Shown: piece after piece, positions 1-5,380 of the stretch
How the letters are laid out: each line of letters opens with the position of its first letter
Position numbering within the stretch: position 1 is the first letter of the stretch
From: JBFXDW01 sp050180745
GTDB taxonomy: Bacteria > Pseudomonadota > Alphaproteobacteria > UBA9219
Direction of reading: 5' to 3'
NCBI GenBank assembly: GCA_050180745.1
Contig: JBFXDW010000078.1
Coordinates: 1-7,851 of the forward strand
Length of the DNA stretch: 7,851 nt
Notes under the pieces: model-generated
Database searches by the model: none
Told to the model about the DNA's origin: nothing
The model's input: only the letters and a program-made list of their open reading frames with translations
Program-made: the position numbers and the translations under genes

Positions 1-280
1 GTAAAACGGCTACTTCATCGACGCCTGCTTGCTTGAGGAGCTCAGTTTTATCCGGCAGGGGTGTGAGCAAAAAGGGAGCTTCAGAGACATTAAAGAAGGC
101 ATAAGGATGAGGCTCGAATGTCAGAGCTGTGACTGGTAACCCCTCTTTTTCAGCGCGTACGTGCGCGGCCCGCAAAACGGCACCGTGGCCCAGATGGACG
201 CCATCAAAATTGCCGATTGCGACTACACCGCCTTGGTGTTGTGGGGGGGTATTTCCCCAAAATGGACTGGTTTTATTCAT
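1..280 (-). CDS. ribF: Bifunctional riboflavin kinase / FAD synthetase, N-terminal part (cut by window edge)
   Basis: RibF phosphorylates riboflavin to FMN and adenylylates FMN to FAD in the cytoplasm. Only the first 93 residues lie in the window, all from the N-terminal nucleotidyltransferase (FAD synthetase) domain. Visible are VVAIGNFDGVHLGH at residues 19-32, whose GxFDGxHxGH core is the nucleotide-binding signature, and TFEPHP at residues 54-59, a conserved strand-and-loop of the family. The segment ending in LLKQAGVDEVAVL also fits. The ATG at 278-280 is chosen because an in-frame stop (TAA) lies four codons upstream; no strong Shine-Dalgarno sequence precedes it. The gene runs in the same direction as the ruvX-hemG unit but is separated from it by about 400 bp containing a repeat element, so it probably has its own promoter. 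The C-terminal kinase domain is outside the window. Confidence 0.94.
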   Translation of the reverse strand, partial: MNKTSPFWGNTPPQHQGGVVAIGNFDGVHLGHGAVLRAAHVRAEKEGLPVTALTFEPHPYAFFNVSEAPFLLTPLPDKTELLKQAGVDEVAVL

Positions 281-370
281 AAGATAATTTATCTAACGAG
301 TCTTGAACGGAAAATCTATAGGGATTGGTAAGATGACAGCATCCCTTTGTTTCAATTCTGTTCGTGTTTC

Positions 371-380
371 ACGGCGCCGT
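371..380. promoter_or_regulatory. 10-bp perfect palindrome upstream of ribF
   Basis: ACGGCGCCGT equals its own reverse complement and sits about 90 bp upstream of the ribF start codon. It could be an operator or the base of a small hairpin. A palindrome this short can occur by chance, and nothing else in the sequence assigns it a function. Confidence 0.2.
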
Positions 381-392
381 AGCTTGAAGGGC

Positions 393-670
393 TAGGGCTC
401 TGAACTCAGGTAAAGAAAAGGTAAACGGAACGTGGGTAGAGGTAAATCAACAATCAGAAGGAAGATAAAAATCACCCTCCCCTTGCGGGAGGGTCAAGAA
501 ATTAAGGCTCCGAAGGAGCTGAAAATTTTTTGGGGAGGGGTTATCTTTCTCCAAATTTGAATTTTTGACCCCTCCCCGAAAATTCTGTGTGCTATCGCAC
601 CCAAAATTTTCGACCCTCCCGCAAGGGGAGGGTGATTCAAATAATTTGTTAATCCGAGTTCGGAGCCTTA
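393..670. repeat. Outer imperfect inverted repeat enclosing the palindromic element
   Basis: Positions 393-407 match the reverse complement of 656-670 at 13 of 15 bases; the shared core is GGCTCYGAACTC. The sequence TAAGGCTCCGAA also occurs inside the enclosed element at 503-514 and, inverted, at 659-670. Separately, CTTGAAGGGC appears in direct orientation at 383-392 and 671-680. These matches suggest nested or repeated insertion of related small palindromic units, but each arm is short. Confidence 0.45.
471..636. repeat. REP/BIME-like intergenic palindromic doublet with perfect 25-bp inverted ends
   Basis: The outer arms 471-495 and 612-636 are perfect 25-bp inverted repeats. Each arm is itself a hairpin: CCCTCCC (475-481) pairs with GGGAGGG (487-493) across a CTTGC loop, and 614-620 pairs with 626-632. 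A second, inner inverted pair is GGGGAGGGGT (532-541) with ACCCCTCCCC (568-577). The element therefore looks like two diverged half-units in inverted orientation, 471-541 and 568-636. Each has a G/C hairpin head, a small central hairpin (GCTCC-GAA-GGAGC at 507-519; GTGC-TATC-GCAC at 589-600) and a G-rich tail that can also pair with its own head. It lies just downstream of the NDUFA9-like gene and could slow transcription or protect mRNA ends. No transposase or clear target-site duplication is seen. Confidence 0.85.
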
Positions 671-685
671 CTTGAAGGGCCTAAA

Positions 686-1582
686 TCACAAATAACCTGC
701 CAAAGCTTTATCCATGGGGCGGGGTTTGATTCCTAAATCTGTGATTTGAGGCAGAGAGGTTGCCGTATAATCTGTTTGCCAGAGCCTTATCAAATCCGGC
801 GACAGAGGCGAAAAAGGAAGCCTTGCCACAAGAGCCAATAGTGCCCAAGGAACAGGGATAAGAGTGCGTTTTTTATGTTGTGTGGCCGCAATAAGCTGCA
901 AAAGCTCTTTTTGGGTCAATAAGTCAGAGCCATTAAGCTCAAAAATACAGCCTTTTGTTGCGACTTGCTCCAGACAACATCTCACAGCGCGTGCGACATC
1001 CCCTACATAGATAGGCTGCATTTTGGCTTCTCCCCATCCGGCCATTGGTAATAGAGGGGATATCCGCGCTATATCAGCCAAGGGATTTAATGTTCGATCA
1101 TAGGGGCCATAAATGAGATTGGGCTGCAGAATGGTGCTCTCTGGAAAAAAGGTAGAGACAGCTTTTTCGCCAGCGGCTTTTGTTCTGTGATAGGCTGTTG
1201 CAGCTTTCTCGTCTGCGCCATGAGCGGAAATGTGCACGCATGAATGTACGTTTGCTGCTTTGGCGAGGCGGGCAATGCGGGCTGCAAGCTCAACATACAG
1301 GACCTTCAATGGGACCGCTTTGGTCTGTTGCAGGGACCCAATTAGATTGACAACAGCATCAGCGCCTTTCATCAATGTTGCCAGCCCTGCATCACTTGGC
1401 GCATCCGCATATAAGGGGACAATTTGCCCTGTCGTTCCATAGGGTTTTAGCTCTTTGGTTTTTTCAAGATTGCGCGTTGGAATCCGGATCTGCCAGCCAG
1501 CTTGCGCTAGTTCTTGAGTAACGGCACGGCCAACCATGCCGCTACCACCAAACAGGACTGCTATGGGGCGATTTTCTCTCAT
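686..1582 (-). CDS. NDUFA9-like atypical short-chain dehydrogenase/reductase (complex I 39-kDa subunit family)
   Basis: This predicted 298-residue NAD(P)-binding protein belongs to the extended/atypical SDR group that includes mitochondrial complex I NDUFA9 and its bacterial relatives. The Rossmann signature GGSGMVG is at residues 12-18, directly after the first beta strand (IAVLF). VVNLIGS at 77-83 matches the second NAD-binding strand region. HISAHGAD (117-124) is followed by a YxxxK pair (Y131, K135). LQPNLIYGP (152-160) and MQPIYVGDVARAV (188-200) are further family hallmarks. An ORF reaches upstream to 1651, but the ATG at 1580-1582 is preferred because the Rossmann strand follows at once and the ATG overlaps the hemG stop as ATGA; a GGAG lies about 11 bases upstream. 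It is the last gene of the ruvX-hemG unit. Substrate and true complex I association are unknown; bacterial members are usually annotated by homology only. Confidence 0.87.
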   Translation of the reverse strand: MRENRPIAVLFGGSGMVGRAVTQELAQAGWQIRIPTRNLEKTKELKPYGTTGQIVPLYADAPSDAGLATLMKGADAVVNLIGSLQQTKAVPLKVLYVELAARIARLAKAANVHSCVHISAHGADEKAATAYHRTKAAGEKAVSTFFPESTILQPNLIYGPYDRTLNPLADIARISPLLPMAGWGEAKMQPIYVGDVARAVRCCLEQVATKGCIFELNGSDLLTQKELLQLIAATQHKKRTLIPVPWALLALVARLPFSPLSPDLIRLWQTDYTATSLPQITDLGIKPRPMDKALAGYL

Positions 1583-2142
1583 GCTGCTTGGCACTCCAAA
1601 TGACGATAGAGAGTCGCAATATCGCCTGCAAAGGTGGTTACGCGATCCCAATCAGTATAGTCGATTTTGCTCTTCATGTCTGTGGGGCCGCGTGTAATCG
1701 TCATGATTAGGCGAATCGCCAAGCGGTCCCAGAGAGGGTATTTAGCATAATCCAGCTCACCACCAAACACAGCGCCCAGAATAGGACTAAACTTGTTTCG
1801 TTTTATCCACTTTTTGAAATAGGGGTTTGTCAAAGGCTCTTTCTTCTCCGGCTTTCTTGCCGTCAGATTGATCGAGGCCATGACAAGCGGCCTTTTGTCT
1901 ATAATTTTTTTATGGTCTCGCAAATAGCGTGTTACAGCAGGTAAATGGAATCCATACCGAATTGGTGCTATCGCGAAAATGACATGCGCTTCTTCTAACA
2001 GAAAGGGCTCAGGTTTTTCCGTGGCCAGATCAAAAGACAGGACGGGAACGCCATGTTTGCTGAGCTGGTGACTCATAAAACGAACGATATTCCGTGTATG
2101 GCCATGATGAGACGCGTAAAGTAAAAGAAGAGGGGCGTTCAT
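1579..2142 (-). CDS. hemG: Flavodoxin-type protoporphyrinogen IX oxidase HemG
   Basis: HemG oxidises protoporphyrinogen IX to protoporphyrin IX, the penultimate step of haem synthesis. It uses FMN and, in E. coli, passes electrons to respiratory quinones at the membrane. The predicted 187 residues are close to E. coli HemG (about 181). An N-terminal beta strand leads to the phosphate-binding loop SHHGHT at 11-16, and APIRYG (59-64) corresponds to the ASIRYG of E. coli. The long insert that separates HemG from plain flavodoxins is present at about 92-112 (ARKPEK, then TNPYFKKW). The C-terminal block YTDWDRVTTFA is at 162-172. The ATG at 2140-2142 overlaps the ruvX stop as ATGA, and its own stop overlaps the next start in the same way, implying one mRNA and translational coupling. 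Many alphaproteobacteria rely on HemJ or HemY, so this gene is a little unexpected here. Confidence 0.92.
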   Translation of the reverse strand: MNAPLLLLYASHHGHTRNIVRFMSHQLSKHGVPVLSFDLATEKPEPFLLEEAHVIFAIAPIRYGFHLPAVTRYLRDHKKIIDKRPLVMASINLTARKPEKKEPLTNPYFKKWIKRNKFSPILGAVFGGELDYAKYPLWDRLAIRLIMTITRGPTDMKSKIDYTDWDRVTTFAGDIATLYRHLECQAA

Positions 2143-2636
2143 GGGAGGGCTCTTTCACGCTTCATGTAAGCGAGCGCATCCAAGGCTCCTTGCAGGATAT
2201 AGGCGGCGGCGGTTTTGTCTATGACTTCACTACGGCGCTGGCGAGACATATCATCTTCGATCAAGATGCGTGTGACGGCTGTGGTGGATAAGCGTTCATC
2301 CCAAAACGCGATAGGAAGCTCCGCTAAAGGGGCTTCACCTTGGCGTAGATTAGCTGCAAAGGTCCGCACCGATTGGGCTGAGGAGCCTTCAGTGCCATCC
2401 ATGTTTTTGGGTAGGCCCATGACAATCCCGCCTATATTGCGGGTCAGGACGATTTCATGCAGGGAAGTAAGGACTTCCGTCCATTTGCTTCGCGTGATGT
2501 TTTTGAGCGGTGAGGCTACCATACCCGCTGGATCGGCAATAGCCACGCCGATGGTCTTTTTGCCGGGGTCAATTCCGAGCAAACAAGAATTCGTTTTCAT
2601 TAAATCAGGCAGGTCTGAAAGCTTGCAGATAGGCAT
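2139..2636 (-). CDS. ruvX: RuvX/YqgF-family pre-16S rRNA nuclease, putative Holliday-junction resolvase
   Basis: This RNase H-fold protein of 165 residues belongs to the YqgF/RuvX family, which in E. coli helps mature the 5' end of 16S rRNA and was first proposed as a Holliday-junction resolvase. LLGIDPGKKTIGVAIAD (19-35) carries the first catalytic aspartate, D23. IVMGLPKNMDG (71-81) is the family NMDG loop, FWDERLST (111-118) holds the acidic pair D113/E114, and IDKTAAAYILQGALD (139-153) supplies D140. The ATG at 2634-2636 is preferred over the internal ATG at 2598-2600 (residue 13), because alphaproteobacterial homologues commonly carry a similar short N-terminal stretch before the LLGID strand. 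Neither start has a clear Shine-Dalgarno sequence. It is the first gene of a three-gene unit with hemG and the NDUFA9-like gene, and it diverges from gatC. Divergence from gatCA is a common alphaproteobacterial layout. Confidence 0.94.
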   Translation of the reverse strand: MPICKLSDLPDLMKTNSCLLGIDPGKKTIGVAIADPAGMVASPLKNITRSKWTEVLTSLHEIVLTRNIGGIVMGLPKNMDGTEGSSAQSVRTFAANLRQGEAPLAELPIAFWDERLSTTAVTRILIEDDMSRQRRSEVIDKTAAAYILQGALDALAYMKRERALP

Positions 2637-2703
2637 ATGAAGATGATAGCTTAACGGAGGCTTTTTGTCCCCCCTTTCTTTTAGGAGTTAAATAGTAACC
2701 ACA
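2637..2703. promoter_or_regulatory. Divergent promoter region between ruvX and gatC
   Basis: Only 67 bp separate the two divergent start codons, so promoters for the ruvX-hemG-NDUFA9-like unit and the gatC-gatA unit must lie here or overlap the coding ends. The stretch includes a C-rich run near 2669-2674 and an AGGAG at 2683-2687 on the plus strand. I cannot assign -35/-10 boxes with confidence. Confidence 0.45.
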
Positions 2704-2994
2704 ATGCCTATTGATATTGAAACCGCACGCCGTATTGCGCGCTTGGCCCGTATAGATATTCCGCCTCAGGAATTAGAAGCTGTTGCTGGGGACTTGAATA
2801 AAATTATCGACTGGGTTGGTCAGCTTGATGAGGTCGATGTAACAGGAATTGAGCCTTTAGCGAATGTTAATGACGGCTCTTTGGGCTGGCGCGAGAATGA
2901 TGTTGTTACCGATGGTAATAAGGCCAAAGATATTTTGGCTAACGCTCCTTCTCAGACGGCAGATTATTTTACCGTTCCCAAGGTTATTGAATAG
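2704..2994 (+). CDS. gatC: Asp/Glu-tRNA amidotransferase subunit C
   Basis: GatC is the small scaffold subunit of the GatCAB amidotransferase, which converts misacylated Glu-tRNA(Gln) and/or Asp-tRNA(Asn) to the correct Gln or Asn forms; it wraps around GatA and stabilises the complex. The predicted 96 residues are the usual family length. Recognisable are the N-terminal helix ARRIARLARIDI (8-19), the central IIDWVGQLDEVDVTGIEPLANV (about 34-55) and the C-terminal NAPSQTADYFTVPKVIE (80-96), which matches the family ending FxVPKVIE. The ATG at 2704 is the only reasonable start, since a TAA stop lies five codons upstream. An AGGAG at 2683-2687 is 16 bases away, longer than usual. gatA follows after 13 bases, so the two are co-transcribed. 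Confidence 0.97.
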   Translation: MPIDIETARRIARLARIDIPPQELEAVAGDLNKIIDWVGQLDEVDVTGIEPLANVNDGSLGWRENDVVTDGNKAKDILANAPSQTADYFTVPKVIE

Positions 2995-3007
2995 GATTAC
3001 CAGATAA

Positions 3008-4492
3008 ATGACAAAGCTGACTGAACTTACGATTGCGCAAGCGCTGAAGGGCTATAAAGCCAAGGAATTTTCTGTTCAAGAGGTTGTAAAAGACCATATC
3101 GAAGCTGCTACAAAAGGCCAAAAAGAAACAAACGCCTTTATCGTGACAACGTTCGATCAAGCAGCGGAAGAGGCAAAGGCTTCTGATGCGCGTTATGCTG
3201 CCGGACAAGCAGGGCCTCTAGAGGGCGTTCCGATTGCGATGAAGGATCTTTACTGTACCAAGGGAGTCCAAACGACAGCGGCCAGCAAGATTTTGGAAGG
3301 TTTTATTCCTGCCTATGAATCAACCGTGTCACAAAAGCTAAAAGATGCGGGGACTATATCTCTGGGTAAGGCGAATTTGGATGAGTTTGCTATGGGCTCC
3401 TCTAATACGACATCTGGCTATGGCAACGTCATCAGCCCATGGTCGGGGCCGGAACCTTCTAAGGCAGAGCGCAAGCTTGTACCGGGAGGTTCCTCGGGCG
3501 GTAGTGCGGCGGCTGTCGCTGGTCGTTTTGCTATGGCAGCTACGGGTACAGATACGGGTGGATCCATTCGTCAGCCTTCTTCTGTTTCTGGTATTGTTGG
3601 GATTAAACCTACCTATGGGCGGTGCTCACGCTATGGGATTATCGCTTATGCCTCCTCGCTCGATCAGGCAGGGCCTATCGCGCGTAGCGTTGAAGATACG
3701 GCGCTTATGTTGCAAGCCATGGCGGGATATGATCCTCAAGATTCGACTTCTGTTAATGTTGAGGTTCCCGATTATGCGGCATCTCTTGGTCAATCGGTCA
3801 AGGGGTTGAAAGTCGGGATTCCGCGTGAATATCGCATTGATGGTTTGCCAGAAGAAACCGTTGCTTTCTGGGACAAGGGTGCAGAGATTTTGCGTGATGC
3901 GGGTGCAGAAGTGATTGATATCTCTCTGCCTCATACGAAATATGCTTTGCCGACCTATTACATTATTGCTCCGGCAGAAGCATCATCGAATCTTGCGCGC
4001 TATGACGGGGTCCGTTTTGGCCAACGTAAAGGCGGCGAGAGCTTGATTGATATGTATGAAAAAACGCGAGGGAGCGGTTTTGGAGCCGAAGTTCGCCGCC
4101 GGATTATGATGGGAACTTATGTGCTTTCGGCTGGGTACTATGACGCTTATTACTTAAAAGCTCAAAAGGTACGGCGTTGCATTCGGAATGATTTTGAAAA
4201 TGCTTTCAATTCTTGCGATGTTGTTTTAACACCAACGGCGACATCTCCTGCTTTTGCGATTGGTGAGAATGAAGACGATCCGATTCAAATGTATTTGAAT
4301 GATGTTTTCACGGTGACGCTCAATCTGGCGGGATTGCCAGGGATTTCTGTGCCGATCGGTCTTGGTGAGAGTGGTTTGCCTTTGGGTCTGCAACTTATTG
4401 GGCGTGCGTTTGATGAGCCAACTCTTTTCAAAGCGGCTTCAGCTTTAGAGGCTGGTGCGTGTTTTGATGGGAAGCCGCCGTTTATGCCGTAG
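3008..4492 (+). CDS. gatA: Asp/Glu-tRNA amidotransferase subunit A (glutamine amidase)
   Basis: GatA hydrolyses glutamine and delivers ammonia to GatB for tRNA-dependent transamidation. It is an amidase-signature enzyme, here 494 residues, normal for the family. The Ser-cisSer-Lys triad can be read directly: K79 in GVPIAMKDLYCTKG, S162 in VPGGSSGGSAAAVAG, and the nucleophile S186 in GTDTGGSIRQPSS. Family blocks FAMGSSNTTSGYGN (127-140), EASSNLARYDGVRFG and LPLGLQLIGRAFDE are also intact. Relative to the S. aureus numbering (K79, S154, S178) about eight extra residues fall between the lysine and the cis-serine, in the PWSGPEPSKAERKLVPGG region, a kind of loop I recall from alphaproteobacterial GatA. 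The AGGA overlapping the gatC stop, 11 bases from the ATG, is the likely ribosome site. gatB, which often follows, is absent from this window. Confidence 0.98.
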   Translation: MTKLTELTIAQALKGYKAKEFSVQEVVKDHIEAATKGQKETNAFIVTTFDQAAEEAKASDARYAAGQAGPLEGVPIAMKDLYCTKGVQTTAASKILEGFIPAYESTVSQKLKDAGTISLGKANLDEFAMGSSNTTSGYGNVISPWSGPEPSKAERKLVPGGSSGGSAAAVAGRFAMAATGTDTGGSIRQPSSVSGIVGIKPTYGRCSRYGIIAYASSLDQAGPIARSVEDTALMLQAMAGYDPQDSTSVNVEVPDYAASLGQSVKGLKVGIPREYRIDGLPEETVAFWDKGAEILRDAGAEVIDISLPHTKYALPTYYIIAPAEASSNLARYDGVRFGQRKGGESLIDMYEKTRGSGFGAEVRRRIMMGTYVLSAGYYDAYYLKAQKVRRCIRNDFENAFNSCDVVLTPTATSPAFAIGENEDDPIQMYLNDVFTVTLNLAGLPGISVPIGLGESGLPLGLQLIGRAFDEPTLFKAASALEAGACFDGKPPFMP

Positions 4493-4528
4493 AGTGTATA
4501 AACTTTCTAGAACAGGACTTTACTTATT

Positions 4529-5341
4529 ATGCGGCCTCTTATTCTTACGAATGCCTATCGTCGGCCTAAGGCAACGCTCCGTCTTTATGGAGTTCGTACC
4601 AGCGCTAAACAAAAGGTTTATGCAACACTTGATCAAGTCGTTGATGTGATCAATGGTCCCATGGGAGGAAGTCCTATATTGCTTCCAACAATCCATGATG
4701 AGGATACTGTTGAAGCGCTTTTGCCTTATGTTGACGGCATTTTTCTGCCTGGGTCCTTTACGAACATTCACCCTTCTAATTACGGGAAAGAGCCTAAAGA
4801 AGAGCCTCAGATTTTTGATTCTGATCATGACCGTACGGATCTTTTTCTAATTAAAAAAGCGCGTGAATATGGATTGCCCTTTTTAGGCGTATGTCGCGCT
4901 ATGCAGGCCATGAATGTTGCGTTTGGCGGTACGTTGCATCAAGACATCACAAAGGTGTGCAGCGAAAACCACATGTGCAGCAAACCTAATATGGGCACGG
5001 TTGAGTCTCCAAGATTCATGCACAAGATTTATGTTGCACCAAAATCTGCGTTAGCGGATTTGGTGGGGGAGCCAGATATTTTGGTCAACAGCATTCATGA
5101 ACAAGCCGTAGATAAGCTTGGGGACGGTCTTGTTGCGCAAGGCTGGACAGAAGACGGCCTGATTGAGGCTGTTCATTGGCGGGGGAGCCCGTCTTTCTTT
5201 TTTGGTCTTCAATGGCATCCTGAATATATGCCACAAAATGTTGTCTCACAAAAAATATTTGCGGCGTATAAGCAGGCTGTCATGGAACATTTTGAAGAGC
5301 GGACCCGTTCTTTACCTTCCGCAGAGCGCCGTTGTTCGTAG
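4529..5341 (+). CDS. Class I glutamine amidotransferase-like hydrolase (PuuD / peptidase C26, gamma-glutamyl-GABA hydrolase family)
   Basis: This predicted 270-residue protein belongs to the peptidase C26 branch of class I glutamine amidotransferases, whose best-known member PuuD cleaves gamma-glutamyl-GABA in putrescine breakdown. DGIFLPGSFTNIHPSNYG (69-86) matches the PuuD oxyanion-region block. RTDLFLIKKA (102-111) precedes the nucleophile elbow GVCRAMQAMNVAFGGTLHQDI (120-140), with C122 as nucleophile. NSIHEQAV (187-194) and FGLQWHPEY (225-233) supply the partners H230 and E232, so the catalytic triad is complete. The ATG at 4529 is 36 bases after the gatA stop, and a weak AGGA sits about 11 bases upstream. 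It occupies the place where gatB often stands. Co-transcription with gatCA is inferred from spacing. No putrescine-pathway gene is nearby, so the substrate is uncertain; a peptidase or other gamma-glutamyl hydrolase role is possible. Confidence 0.88.
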   Translation: MRPLILTNAYRRPKATLRLYGVRTSAKQKVYATLDQVVDVINGPMGGSPILLPTIHDEDTVEALLPYVDGIFLPGSFTNIHPSNYGKEPKEEPQIFDSDHDRTDLFLIKKAREYGLPFLGVCRAMQAMNVAFGGTLHQDITKVCSENHMCSKPNMGTVESPRFMHKIYVAPKSALADLVGEPDILVNSIHEQAVDKLGDGLVAQGWTEDGLIEAVHWRGSPSFFFGLQWHPEYMPQNVVSQKIFAAYKQAVMEHFEERTRSLPSAERRCS

Positions 5342-5344
5342 TGC

Positions 5345-5356
5345 TGTTTATAAACA
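5345..5356. repeat. 12-bp perfect palindrome in the convergent gap
   Basis: TGTTTATAAACA equals its own reverse complement and lies in the 39-bp gap between the convergent amidotransferase-like gene and the 572-residue gene. It is AT-rich and not followed by a classic U-tract terminator on either strand, so a terminator call is not supported. It could be a protein-binding site or chance. Confidence 0.3.
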
Positions 5357-5380
5357 AAGATGAGAGTGATGGGTTTTCTT

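Larger units (their letters stand above)
281..685. other. Gene-free intergenic stretch upstream of ribF
   Basis: This 405-bp stretch lies between ribF and the end of the NDUFA9-like gene, both on the minus strand. I see no convincing coding region, tRNA or riboswitch in it. It contains a 10-bp perfect palindrome (ACGGCGCCGT, 371-380), an outer imperfect inverted repeat (393-407 with 656-670) and the REP-like doublet at 471-636. The ribF promoter should lie between about 290 and 470, but no clean -35/-10 pair stands out. Confidence 0.8.

Noticed and set aside
281..470. FMN riboswitch upstream of ribF
   Set aside because: No conserved RFN-element blocks or matching paired helices are visible on the minus strand in this stretch.
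471..636. CRISPR array or intrinsic terminator at the GC-rich repeats
   Set aside because: There are only two inverted copies with no regular spacers, and the hairpins are not followed by a T-run as an intrinsic terminator would be.
1583..1651. Longer N-terminus for the NDUFA9-like protein starting at 1651
   Set aside because: That extension starts with TTG, lies wholly inside hemG and adds residues ahead of the Rossmann strand with no family support; the ATGA overlap start is better.
3345..3809. Overlapping plus-strand ORF within gatA, and other long antisense or out-of-frame ORFs
   Set aside because: They lie wholly within strong, family-matched genes and their translations show no recognisable domains.
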